Of a DNA stretch of 34,306 bases, positions 15,542 through 22,395 are shown one piece after another. Source of the DNA: DATCVR01 sp036566745 (GTDB lineage: Bacteria > Actinomycetota > Actinomycetes > Jiangellales > Jiangellaceae); contig DATCVR010000065.1 in the NCBI GenBank assembly GCA_036566745.1, positions 1 through 34,306 of the forward strand, written 5' to 3'. The number at the start of each line of letters is the position of its first letter. The stretch's first letter is position 1. The notes beneath the pieces are model-generated. The model did not search any database, was not told the DNA's origin, and saw nothing but the letters and a program-made list of their open reading frames with translations. Position numbers and translations under genes: made by a program.

Positions 15542-16611
15542 TGGATCTCGACGCCATCGCCGGCTGGAGCCGCGAGGTCGTGGCCCTCGCCATCATCGTC
15601 TACGTGGCGTCGTGGGCGGCCTTCTGCGCCGAGCTGGGGCTGCGTTCCCGGCTGCGCCGGCTGGGCGCGGACCAGGGCGCGGAGCACGATGCGGGTCAGG
15701 GTGCCGGTCAGGTCGTCGCTACCCCCGCGCTCGCGTCAGCGGGTGTCGGTGCGGTGAGCGCCGAGGCCGCCGGAGCACTCGGCGCCGGCGCCGCTGGTGC
15801 CGGCCCTGACGTGGCCGCCGTCGACTCTCCCGGCGCGTCCGGAGGTTCCGACCTCGCCGAACGTGCCGAGCGGACGGGCCGCATCGGGCGGTCGTTGCTG
15901 GTGCTCGCCACGGTCGTCCTGGGTATCGGGGTCGTGATGCGCGGGGTCGGCGTCGGGCGGACGCCCTGGGGCAACATGTACGAGTTCTCCATCACCGGCG
16001 CGCTGGTCGCCTCGGTGGTGTTCCTGATCGTCGCCCGCAAGCCGATCGGCCGGGCGCTGTCGGCCTGGGTGGTGCTGCTGCTCTTCGTCACCCTGGCGCT
16101 CGCCGTCACCGCGCTGTACGTGCCGCCCGGGCCACTGGTCCCGGCGTTGCGTTCCTACTGGCTGGTCATCCACGTGGGCTGTGCGGTGCTGGCTTTCGGA
16201 CTGTTCACCGTGGGTGCGGTGGTGAGCGCGCTGCAGATCATGGCCGAGCGGGCCGAGCGCCGCGGTGCCACGAAGGGGTTCGCCGCGTCGTTGCCGGACT
16301 CCGTGTCGCTCGACCGGCTGGGCTACCGGCTCAACGCGATCGCCTTCCCGGTGTGGACGTTCGGCCCGCTCATCCTCGGCGCGATCTGGGCCGAGGTGTC
16401 GTGGGGCCGGTACTGGAACTGGGACCCCAAGGAGGTGTGGGCGCTGGTCACCTGGCTGGTCTTCGCGGCGTACTTGCACGCCCGGGCCACCGCCGGCTGG
16501 AAGGGCTCGAAGGCCTCGATCATCGGGCTGGTCGGGTACGGCACCGTGCTGTTCAGCTACTTCGGCGTGAATATCCTGTTCAGCGGCCTGCACTCGTACG
16601 GCGGCCTGTGA
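15541..16611 (+). CDS. ccsA: Cytochrome c biogenesis protein CcsA/CcsB (heme handling protein)
   Basis: 356 aa, ATG 15541. Polytopic heme-handling protein of System II; the WWD-type tryptophan-rich motif WGRYWNWDPKEVWALVTW starts at residue 288, and conserved histidines occur in VIHVGCAVLAF, YLHARA and GLHSYGG. Eight or so membrane segments. Last gene of the hemL-to-ccsA operon. Odd: residues about 40-115, between the first membrane helix and the second, are an Ala/Gly-rich low-complexity stretch (many GA, AG repeats) that looks like an unstructured linker; family members in mycobacteria have a comparable variable region, but this one is long. Convergent with the next gene (11-nt gap). Confidence 0.95.
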   Translation: MDLDAIAGWSREVVALAIIVYVASWAAFCAELGLRSRLRRLGADQGAEHDAGQGAGQVVATPALASAGVGAVSAEAAGALGAGAAGAGPDVAAVDSPGASGGSDLAERAERTGRIGRSLLVLATVVLGIGVVMRGVGVGRTPWGNMYEFSITGALVASVVFLIVARKPIGRALSAWVVLLLFVTLALAVTALYVPPGPLVPALRSYWLVIHVGCAVLAFGLFTVGAVVSALQIMAERAERRGATKGFAASLPDSVSLDRLGYRLNAIAFPVWTFGPLILGAIWAEVSWGRYWNWDPKEVWALVTWLVFAAYLHARATAGWKGSKASIIGLVGYGTVLFSYFGVNILFSGLHSYGGL

Positions 16612-16622
16612 GGGTCGGCGGC

Positions 16623-16988
16623 TCAGGGGCGGGGTTCGTCGTCGCCCTCGCCGCGGCGGCGTAGCTCTTCCTCGCGCCTGCGAAGGTCGGACTCCCAGTC
16701 GCCGAGCATCTTCGTGTGCTCGGTGTCGATGTCGCGCAACTGACGGAGGAATTCGGGGTCGTCGTCGGGGGCGACCGGTGGGACCACCGGGCGACGACGG
16801 GCTCGCGGGCTGCGGGTCTTGGCGATCGTCAGCCACAGCACCGGACCGAGCACCGGGACGATCACGATGATGGCCAGCCAGATGGGGCGGCTCAGGACGC
16901 GGATCCGCGCGCGATCGGTCTGGAAGCAGTCGATCAGCGCGTAGACCGCCATGACGACGCCCACCACGATCGGTAATGCCCTGCTCAC
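16623..16988 (-). CDS. Small membrane protein with PLDc_N (phospholipase D-nuclease N-terminal) domain
   Basis: 121 aa. GTG 16988 with GGAGGT nine bases upstream on the minus strand. Two hydrophobic helices (residues about 5-20 and 36-55) with the PLDc_N signature: ALIDCFQTDRARIRVLSRP then IWLAIIVIVPVLGPVLWLTI. The C-terminal half (about 60-121) is charged and probably helical, with a coiled-coil-like DWESDLRRREEELRRRGEG. Function unknown; in actinobacteria a protein of this type often lies beside ccsA. Convergent with ccsA. Confidence 0.82.
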   Translation of the reverse strand: MSRALPIVVGVVMAVYALIDCFQTDRARIRVLSRPIWLAIIVIVPVLGPVLWLTIAKTRSPRARRRPVVPPVAPDDDPEFLRQLRDIDTEHTKMLGDWESDLRRREEELRRRGEGDDEPRP

Positions 16989-17121
16989 GCGGCCGACCTC
17001 CGTCCCGTGCTCCGGATGCTCAGCCTATGCGACCGCGAGCGCAGTGCGCACTGCCGCGGACACACAGCTGCCCTCCGCCCGGGCGGGATCGCCGGGGGAG
17101 AGCAGCGGGTGTCGATGTCGA

Positions 17122-17244
17122 TCAGCGGAAGAGACGGCGGCGACGACGCGGGCGCGGGGTGCGCGGCGCCGATGCCCGGCGGGCTTCGTCGGCCGCACGG
17201 CGCAGGTCGTCCATGCGGGCGTAAGCCACCTCGAGGGTGTACAT
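17122..17244 (-). CDS. Candidate 40-aa Arg-rich small protein
   Basis: Short ORF, ATG at 17242-17244, TGA at 17122-17124. A GGAG site lies seven bases before the ATG on the minus strand. The product starts MYTLEVAYARMDDLRRAADE, an amphipathic helix, and ends in a proline/arginine tail finishing RRRRRLFR. Small proteins with this MYT...ARMDDLRR start and basic end are familiar in Nocardioidaceae-like genomes (recalled, not verified). It is divergent from the Lrp/AsnC regulator gene and shares with it an unusually AT-rich 143-nt region. Function unknown; membrane or nucleic-acid binding would be guesses. Confidence 0.55.
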   Translation of the reverse strand: MYTLEVAYARMDDLRRAADEARRASAPRTPRPRRRRRLFR

Positions 17245-17270
17245 CAATGCTCCATCGTCGGTTGGATCAA

Positions 17271-17310
17271 TAGAATCCATGGCGAAATCATCTAGACACG
17301 TACGATTCTA
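17271..17310. promoter_or_regulatory. AT-rich inverted repeat in the divergent Lrp promoter region
   Basis: TAGAATC (17271-17277) and GATTCTA (17304-17310) are perfect 7-nt inverted repeats 26 nt apart, in a stretch far richer in A/T than anything nearby. It lies between the small ORF at 17122-17244 and the Lrp-type gene at 17388. It may be an autoregulatory operator; two half-sites about three helical turns apart would suit an oligomeric Lrp protein. TACGAT at 17301-17306 could be a -10. No direct proof. Confidence 0.35.
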
Positions 17311-17387
17311 AATAACAAGACGGTAACGGGCAACGTGATCGCCGGTGATCTCCGGCACATGCACCGCCGAGTTGCGAGGATGGGGTC

Positions 17388-17846
17388 ATGGACGACGTCG
17401 ATGTCCAGCTCGTGGCAGCGCTGCGCGCCGACGGCCGGGCCTCCTATGCCGAGCTCGGCCGCCTCGTAGGGCTGACCGGGCCCGCCGTCCAGGAGCGCGT
17501 CCGCCGGCTCGAGGAGCGAGGGGTCATCACCGGGTACCGCGCCACGGTCGACCCGGCCGAGCTCGGGCTGGGGGTGACGGCCCTGATCGGGATCCTGCTC
17601 TCGGACTCCGCCGCCCACGACGAGGTGGGCGAACGGCTCGAGTCGGTCTCCGAGGTCGAGGACTGCTGGTTCATCGCCGGCGACGAGGCGTACATGCTCA
17701 AGGTGCGGGTGCCCGATGTCGCCGGTCTCGAGCGGCTGCTCGGCGAGCTCGTGCGCATCGACGGCGTGGCGCGCACCCGCACCACACTGGTCCTCTCGAC
17801 CCGCTGGGAGGGTCGCCAGGTGGCCATGGCCGATCGGACGCCGTGA
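17388..17846 (+). CDS. Lrp/AsnC family transcriptional regulator
   Basis: 152 aa. ATG 17388 with GAGGA at 17376-17380. N-terminal helix-turn-helix (residues about 5-50: DVQLVAALRADGRASYAELG, then GPAVQERVRRLEERGVITGYRA) and a C-terminal RAM ligand-binding/oligomerisation domain (about 65-140, with EDCWFIAGDEAYMLKVRV). Such proteins sense amino acids. The gene lies 74 bp upstream of a threonine/serine dehydratase on the same strand, so it may control amino-acid catabolism there and itself. Confidence 0.92.
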   Translation: MDDVDVQLVAALRADGRASYAELGRLVGLTGPAVQERVRRLEERGVITGYRATVDPAELGLGVTALIGILLSDSAAHDEVGERLESVSEVEDCWFIAGDEAYMLKVRVPDVAGLERLLGELVRIDGVARTRTTLVLSTRWEGRQVAMADRTP

Positions 17847-17920
17847 GTCACACCGTGGCCCGCGGCGATGTCGGGCGGAGGTGGCATGCTGGCGCGGTCG
17901 GTCCACACGAAGGAGCGGGA

Positions 17921-18862
17921 ATGACTCTGGTCACCATCGACGACGTCCGCGCGGCCGCCAAGCTGATCGACGGTGCGGTCATGCGCACCCCGCTCATCTC
18001 GGCGCCGTGGGCCGGCGACCTCCGGCTCAAGCCGGAGAACCTCCAGCTCACCGGCGCGTTCAAGATGCGCGGCGCGTTCAATGCGGTCAGCCGGCTCGGC
18101 GCCGAGGGGCGCGCCCACGGCATCGTCGCCGACTCCAGCGGCAACCACGCCCAGGCGGTGGCGTGGGCGGCGCGGTCCTTCGGGGTGCCGGCCGTGGTGG
18201 TCATGCCCGACGCCTCACCCCCGGTCAAGATCGACGCCACCCGCGCCCTCGGGGCCGAGGTGGTGCTGGTGCCCGCGGCGGAGCGGGCGAGCCGGGTGCG
18301 CGAGATCGCGGCCGAGCGCGGCATGAGCGTGGTCCTCCCGTTCGACAACCTCGACGTCATCGCCGGTCAGGGCACAGTGGGGCTCGAGATCGCCGAGGAC
18401 CTCCCCGACGTCGAGACCGTGCTGGTCCCGGTTGGTGGCGGTGGGCTGATCTCCGGGGTGGCCGTCGCGGTCAAGGCGCTGTGCCCACGGGCGCGGGTGG
18501 TGGGGGTCGAGCCCGAGCTGGCAGCCGACGTCGCCGCGAGCCTGGCTGCCGGTCGCCGGATCCGCTGGGACGAGTCGCTGACCTTCCGCACCATCGCCGA
18601 CGGCGTCCGCACCCCGCTGGTCGGTGAGCTGACCTGGCCGCACATCCAGGCCCTGGTCGACGACGTCGTGACGGTGAGCGAGGACGACATCCTCGACGCG
18701 ATGTCCTCACTCGCGCGGCGCGCGCGCCTCGTCGCCGAGCCCAGCGGCGCGCTGGCCACCGCGGCGTTCCTCGCCGCGCCCGGGCGTTTCGGCCGATCGG
18801 TGGCGGTGCTGTCCGGCGGGACGGTCGACCCGGCCCTGCTGGTCCGCGCCCTGTCCCGCTGA
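17921..18862 (+). CDS. Threonine/serine dehydratase (PLP-dependent, IlvA/TdcB type)
   Basis: 313 aa. ATG 17921 with AGGAG at 17911-17915. Fold type II PLP enzyme: Schiff-base Lys48 in LTGAFKMRGAFNA, substrate loop SSGNHAQAVAWAA, phosphate-binding glycine loop VPVGGGGLISG and a C-terminal serine in SGGTVD. It lacks the C-terminal ACT-like regulatory domain of biosynthetic IlvA, so it looks like a catabolic threonine/serine dehydratase giving 2-oxobutyrate or pyruvate and ammonia. A related serine racemase activity cannot be excluded. Linked to the upstream Lrp-type gene. Confidence 0.92.
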   Translation: MTLVTIDDVRAAAKLIDGAVMRTPLISAPWAGDLRLKPENLQLTGAFKMRGAFNAVSRLGAEGRAHGIVADSSGNHAQAVAWAARSFGVPAVVVMPDASPPVKIDATRALGAEVVLVPAAERASRVREIAAERGMSVVLPFDNLDVIAGQGTVGLEIAEDLPDVETVLVPVGGGGLISGVAVAVKALCPRARVVGVEPELAADVAASLAAGRRIRWDESLTFRTIADGVRTPLVGELTWPHIQALVDDVVTVSEDDILDAMSSLARRARLVAEPSGALATAAFLAAPGRFGRSVAVLSGGTVDPALLVRALSR

Positions 18863-18880
18863 CCGTCCCGCCGGAGCGGC

Positions 18881-19825
18881 TCAGCGCAGCGCCGGGATGA
18901 CCTCGCGCTCCATCAGGTCGAGGGTGCGGGTGTCGTGGGCGATGCCGGGCAGGTAGCAGATGGCGTAGGTCATGCCGGCGTCGTAGAGCTCGCGCAGCGC
19001 CGCCACGACCTGCTCGGGCGTCCCCACGGTCGCGCTGGTCCGATAAGGCTCGAGGGTCTTGTCGACGTCTCCGGCCAGCAGGAACCGGCGATGCAGGTCG
19101 GCGAGGCGGGCCAGCTGGTCGTCGACGTCCGCCTGCGTCTCGCCGACGATGACGTTGTGGTTGCTCGACCGGGTGATCGAGTCGAAGTCGCTGCCCAGGT
19201 CGCGGCAATGCTGGGCGAGGACCTCCGACTTGTGCCGGAAGACCTCGAGGCCACCGCCGAAGTTCGTGTACCCGACGTAATTCGCGGCGTCCATGAACGC
19301 CGACCCGCGGGCGTGCTTGGCCGCGATCCGCAGGGTGACCTTCTCGCCGCCGCCCGCGAGCCACACCGGGATGCCGTCGTCCTGCAGCGGCAGCGGGCGG
19401 CAGATCGCGCCGTCGACCTGGAAATGCTCGCCGTCGAGGGTGGACCGGCCGTGGGTCCAGGCCTGCCGCATGATCTGGATGCCCTCGTCGAGCATGCCGA
19501 GGCGTACCCCGGCGCGCGGAAAGCCGTAGCCATAGGCGCGCCATTCGTGCTCGTACCACCCGGCGCCGATGCCCATCTCGACCCGCCCGGCGGAGATCGC
19601 GTCGACGGTGGCTGCCTGCTTGGCGAGGTACGCGGGGTTGCGATACGCCATGCACGTACACATCTGCCCGAGGCGCACGCGCTGGGTGGCCGCGGCGTAC
19701 GCCGCCATCAGCGTCCACGCCTCGTGGGTGGCCTCGTCGGTGGGTGTGGGGGTGGTGTGGAAGTGGTCGTAGACCCAGATCGACTCCCACGGTCCGGCAT
19801 CGGCGCGGCGGGCCAGGTCGAGCAT
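18881..19825 (-). CDS. LLM class F420-dependent oxidoreductase, N-terminus cut off by an in-frame TAG
   Basis: The intact frame from ATG 19825 gives 314 aa of a luciferase-like monooxygenase (TIM-barrel, coenzyme F420) protein: ESIWVYDHFHT, MCTCMAYRNPAYLAKQAATVD, EMGIGAGWYEHEWRAYGYGF, IPVWLAGGGEKVTLRIAAKH, YAICYLP. But the sequence directly upstream in the same frame encodes the missing start of the family (MTMRFGMFVPQGWRLDL..., 19835-19909) and is separated only by a TAG codon at 19832-19834. Without the first strand the cofactor site would be incomplete, so the gene is probably a recent pseudogene, unless ATG 19825 is used, the TAG is read through, or the base is a sequencing error. Rest of the frame is undamaged. 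Substrate unknown. Downstream of the patatin gene on the same strand. Confidence 0.85.
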   Translation of the reverse strand: MLDLARRADAGPWESIWVYDHFHTTPTPTDEATHEAWTLMAAYAAATQRVRLGQMCTCMAYRNPAYLAKQAATVDAISAGRVEMGIGAGWYEHEWRAYGYGFPRAGVRLGMLDEGIQIMRQAWTHGRSTLDGEHFQVDGAICRPLPLQDDGIPVWLAGGGEKVTLRIAAKHARGSAFMDAANYVGYTNFGGGLEVFRHKSEVLAQHCRDLGSDFDSITRSSNHNVIVGETQADVDDQLARLADLHRRFLLAGDVDKTLEPYRTSATVGTPEQVVAALRELYDAGMTYAICYLPGIAHDTRTLDLMEREVIPALR

Positions 19826-19831
19826 CGTGGA

Positions 19832-19909
19832 CTACTGGTCGGCCGGAGCCACGTCGACGAGATCGAGGCGCCAGCCCTGCGGGACGAACATTCCGAATCG
19901 CATGGTCAT
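19832..19909 (-). pseudogene. Separated N-terminal fragment of the LLM oxidoreductase gene
   Basis: 25 codons from ATG 19909 to TAG 19832-19834, in the same frame as the 314-aa downstream part, with two codons (TCC ACG) between the stop and ATG 19825. It encodes the first beta strand and first loop typical of LLM proteins (RFGMFVPQGWRLDL). As I recall the family, the codon at the stop is commonly Trp after Asp-Gln, so a single TGG to TAG change would explain it. Confidence 0.75.
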
Positions 19910-19916
19910 GGGAGAC

Positions 19917-19922
19917 AACTTA
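19917..19922 (-). promoter_or_regulatory. Putative -10 box for the LLM oxidoreductase gene
   Basis: On the minus strand TAAGTT (19922-19917) ends seven bases before ATG 19909, the spacing seen at several leaderless-looking genes in this window. It supports 19909 as the original start. Confidence 0.4.
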
Positions 19923-19956
19923 CGCAGGCCATGATCGTGGCCGGTGTGGGGCGTGC

Positions 19957-20985
19957 TCAGGCCGTGGCCCGGTCCACCATCGTCAGGCGGGGCACCGCGC
20001 GCAGTCGTCCGGCGGGGATCCCGGCGGGGTCGAGACCCTCCACGGCGCAGTGCATGACCTCGTAGGCGCCGCGGGCGCCGGCGAGGATCCGGCCGGGGTC
20101 GAGCTCGTGGCGCTTCACCTCAGGCATCCACGGCAGCGGGGCGAGGTCGAGGACGTACGGCGGCCGCGAGGGCGGTTCGTTCATCCAGCCCTGGAGGGCA
20201 CGCCGTTCGCTCCGGTACCGCGTGAGCGCGTCCAGGTAGCCGGAGCCGAGACCGCGACTCAGGCGGTCGAGGTGCTGGGCCGCATAGCGCTGGGCCAGGC
20301 TGAGCCGGCTGCGCGGCCGGCGGATCGGGCGGGTGCTCAGCGAGAGGACGTGGGTGCATCCGTCGTCGAGGGCGAGCTGGAAGGGGTGGGGGGTGAGCAC
20401 GCCGCCGTCCACCGCACGCCGACCCCGGAACTCCGCCGTGCCGCGGGTCGCCACCGGGAGCCACGAGCTGGCCAGGAGGGCATCCCGGACGTCGGAGGCG
20501 GAGGTGAACTCGCTGACCGTCTCGGTGCGCAGCTCGTCGACCAGCGTGACCGCCACGTGCAGGGGCAGGGGCGAGTCGAGGACCGCCGCGTAGTCGAGCG
20601 GCTTGACCTGGTCGAGGACGACGTCGAAGGCGTAGCCGAGGTTGAGGATGCGGCCCCGGGCCGCGCGGCGGAAGTCGACGAACTGCCGCGTGCTCAGGTC
20701 GTCGTAGTAGATCGACAACGGATACCAGGTGCCGCCGAGCAGGAAGTAGGCGCTGTTGATCGCGCCGGACGAGGCTGCGTAGACGGCGTCGAACGCCGAG
20801 GTCAGCCCCAGATCCTCGAGGGCGGAGAGCATCGCGGCCGAGACCACGCCGCGGATGCCGCCGCCCTCGACGGCCAGGCCGATCGTCAGGCCGTCGGACC
20901 GCGAACCGGGTGCGTCCGTGGCGTCCCTGCGCCGGCGCAGTGCCTCGAGGACCGGATGGTTCGCCGACCACGCGGACTCGCCCAT
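19957..20985 (-). CDS. Patatin-like phospholipase family protein
   Basis: 342 aa. ATG 20985 with GGAGGG about eight bases upstream. Patatin domain about residues 33-220: oxyanion-hole GGGIRG at 41-46, nucleophile elbow AASSG at 70-74 with Ser72, and the dyad aspartate Asp193 in AVDGGVL. Odd: the first glycine of the usual GXSXG is alanine (Ala70). No signal peptide or membrane helix is evident, so cytoplasmic. Likely a lipid acyl hydrolase; bacterial members range from housekeeping lipases to effectors, and nothing here points to secretion. The C-terminal 100 residues are Arg/Leu-rich and specific to a subgroup. Divergent from DUF4229, upstream of the LLM gene. Confidence 0.88.
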   Translation of the reverse strand: MGESAWSANHPVLEALRRRRDATDAPGSRSDGLTIGLAVEGGGIRGVVSAAMLSALEDLGLTSAFDAVYAASSGAINSAYFLLGGTWYPLSIYYDDLSTRQFVDFRRAARGRILNLGYAFDVVLDQVKPLDYAAVLDSPLPLHVAVTLVDELRTETVSEFTSASDVRDALLASSWLPVATRGTAEFRGRRAVDGGVLTPHPFQLALDDGCTHVLSLSTRPIRRPRSRLSLAQRYAAQHLDRLSRGLGSGYLDALTRYRSERRALQGWMNEPPSRPPYVLDLAPLPWMPEVKRHELDPGRILAGARGAYEVMHCAVEGLDPAGIPAGRLRAVPRLTMVDRATA

Positions 20986-21143
20986 GCATCCCTCCTCGGT
21001 GAGATCACCAGTCTCGGCGCCATCCGGCCGAAGCTCAACGTGATTCTGCTCGCGCGAGACGCCGCCGCCCGAGGGCCGGTTCGCTCGACCCGGAGGGGCG
21101 CCCCGGCGCTGCCCGGCCGGGCACGGCGTAGGCTGACGGCGTC

Positions 21144-21455
21144 ATGGCACTGGTGAAGTACACCCTGTTGCGGGTGCTCGTGTTCGCGGTCGTCGCCGCC
21201 CTGTCGTGGCTGGTCGGGCTCCGCGGGTTCTGGCTGCTGCTCGTCGCGGTGTTCGTGTCGGGCCTGGTGAGCATCGTGGTGCTGCGGCGCAGTCGCGACG
21301 AGGTGTCGACGTCGCTCTCGGACCGCATGAGCGCCATCCGCGCCCGCCTCGACGATCGCACCCACGCCGAGGACGCCTGGGACGACGCGCGCCGGTCTGA
21401 CGATCAGGACGCCGGACCCCAGTCCGACGACGCCGGCCGGCCGCCCTCGGCCTAG
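21144..21455 (+). CDS. DUF4229 domain membrane protein
   Basis: 103 aa. ATG 21144 has no Shine-Dalgarno site; TAGGCT (21129-21134) nine bases upstream may be the -10 of a leaderless or near-leaderless transcript. Two hydrophobic helices (residues about 5-25 and 29-47) with the family pattern KYTLLRVLVFAVVAALSWLVG, then a basic turn RRSRDEVS and a charged Asp-rich cytoplasmic tail to the end. DUF4229 proteins are small actinobacterial membrane proteins of unknown role and often lie near menaquinone genes. Confidence 0.82.
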   Translation: MALVKYTLLRVLVFAVVAALSWLVGLRGFWLLLVAVFVSGLVSIVVLRRSRDEVSTSLSDRMSAIRARLDDRTHAEDAWDDARRSDDQDAGPQSDDAGRPPSA

Positions 21456-21513
21456 GGCCCATCGCGCGGCGCTGCCGGCGGTGTCGCATCGCCCACACAG
21501 ACGACCCGAAAGG

Positions 21514-21529
21514 TGTGACCTACGTCACA
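21514..21529. promoter_or_regulatory. CRP/GlxR-type operator
   Basis: TGTGACCTACGTCACA matches the consensus TGTGA-N2-TA-N2-TCACA of the cAMP-responsive CRP/GlxR regulators of actinobacteria at every specified position. It lies 109 nt before the ATG of the 41-aa ORF at 21623 and 59 nt after the DUF4229 stop, so it most likely controls rightward transcription. Confidence 0.65.
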
Positions 21530-21622
21530 TCTGATTCGGAGTCATGATCCAGGCTCGGCCCACTCCAGTGAAGTAGCAGCACACCGTGGACCAGTGCGGG
21601 CAGTGGACCGACGGAGGATCGT

Positions 21623-21748
21623 ATGGAGCGGGCACCGGAGCAGCGCCGTCTCGAGGGGGGCCGGCACTCCCGGAGGGGCCGTCACCGCAGATTCCGGGTA
21701 CACCCGTGGCGACGGCTGTTGCGAGCGAAGGTGGCGTCGGCGCGTTAG
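21623..21748 (+). CDS. Candidate 41-aa arginine-rich small protein
   Basis: ATG 21623 with GGAGG at 21613-21617 (five-base spacer), TAG at 21746-21748. The product has 14 Arg, no Cys, and a cationic stretch with aromatic residues (RGRHRRFRVHPWRRLLRAK). A stem-loop starts 13 nt after the stop, and a CRP-type operator lies upstream, so the unit has the parts of a real transcription unit. I recognise no family. The codons include several uncommon for this genome (AGA, GTA, TTG), which counts against it. Leader peptide, nucleic-acid binding peptide or a non-coding RNA are alternatives. Confidence 0.35.
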   Translation: MERAPEQRRLEGGRHSRRGRHRRFRVHPWRRLLRAKVASAR

Positions 21749-21760
21749 CCGTCACCGAGG

Positions 21761-21820
21761 TCGAGGGTGAGACCGCCAGCGGTGGGCACCGGGGAGCCCG
21801 CAGGGCGGTCTCACCCTCGA
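21761..21820. terminator. Long perfect stem-loop between convergent units
   Basis: TCGAGGGTGAGACCGCC (21761-21777) and its exact reverse complement at 21804-21820 enclose a 26-nt loop that can itself fold (GGGC ... GCCC). It lies between the small plus-strand ORF and the minus-strand secreted protein. No T-tract. Arm and loop sizes resemble the stem-loop at 6287-6348. Confidence 0.6.
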
Positions 21821-21854
21821 TCCGCGCGCTGTCGCAGCGCGAAGCGCCGGTCCG

Positions 21855-22271
21855 TCACTCGGTGAACCACGCGGGCTTGCTGCACGTGGACGTGATCGGC
21901 TTGCTCTTCTCGGACAGGCACACCGTGACGGAGATGCCCTCACCCTTCTCGAGGTTCGGCAGCGTCAGCGTGACCTTGTTGGTATTGCCCGGGCCTTCGT
22001 TGTTGACCTTGGTGTAGCGGCCGTCGGGGTGTTCGACCCGGACCCACACGCCGTGGCTGTCGTCCCTGAAGTCCTCGATCACGATGTCGTCGGTGTCCTT
22101 GTTGTTCATCGTGGGGTCGTAGTCGAACCAGAACGCCTCCCCACCGCCGCCGGCGGGGCGGACCGCCTTGCCGTGTGGCGTCCCGGCGTTGGCGGGGGCG
22201 GCTGCGGCGACGGCGACTCCGGCGGCGACCAGCAGGGTCGTCGCGATCCGGGCGGTACGGCGAGCGAACAT
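21855..22271 (-). CDS. Small secreted protein of unknown function
   Basis: 138 aa, ATG 22271. Clear Sec signal peptide: basic start MFARRTARIA, hydrophobic core about residues 11-25, cleavage after APANA near residue 29. The mature part has about 109 residues, is acidic and polar (MNNKDTDDIVIEDFRDDSHG), with two cysteines near the C-terminus (VTVCLSEKSKPITSTCS) that could form a disulfide. The pattern of alternating hydrophobics (VWVRVEHPDG, KVTLTLP, ISVTVCL) suggests a beta-sandwich. A weak GAGAGG lies about 13 bases upstream. No family recognised. The plus-strand ORF covering the same bases lacks such features and was rejected. Confidence 0.75.
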   Translation of the reverse strand: MFARRTARIATTLLVAAGVAVAAAAPANAGTPHGKAVRPAGGGGEAFWFDYDPTMNNKDTDDIVIEDFRDDSHGVWVRVEHPDGRYTKVNNEGPGNTNKVTLTLPNLEKGEGISVTVCLSEKSKPITSTCSKPAWFTE

Positions 22272-22395
22272 GTCGGGGCATCCTCTCGGGGGCGGGCTGG
22301 GTTCTCGCCTCGTAGGTGACCGCCCATCACGTCCTGTGACATTCGGTCATGCTCGGAGAATGGTGACGGGCCGAGTTCGCCTCGCGCGATGGCCG

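Larger units (their letters stand above)
21456..21854. other. 399-nt interval without a long gene, dense in regulatory-looking signals
   Basis: It contains a perfect CRP/GlxR-type palindrome (21514-21529), a 10-codon ORF starting ATG 21544 that I do not believe is a gene by itself, a 41-aa basic ORF with a good ribosome site (21623-21748), and a long stem-loop (21761-21820). No RNA gene was recognised, but the arrangement would also suit a small non-coding RNA ending at the stem-loop. Confidence 0.5.

Noticed and set aside
21586..22017. 143-aa plus-strand ORF overlapping the small secreted protein
   Set aside because: Its second half is antisense to a protein with a textbook signal peptide, and its first half includes the stem-loop; no start context beyond chance. 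The shorter ORF at 21623-21748 in another frame has the better ribosome site.
22335..22349. Possible second CRP-like site TGTGACATTCGGTCA upstream of the secreted protein
   Set aside because: The right half does not match TCACA at the required spacing.
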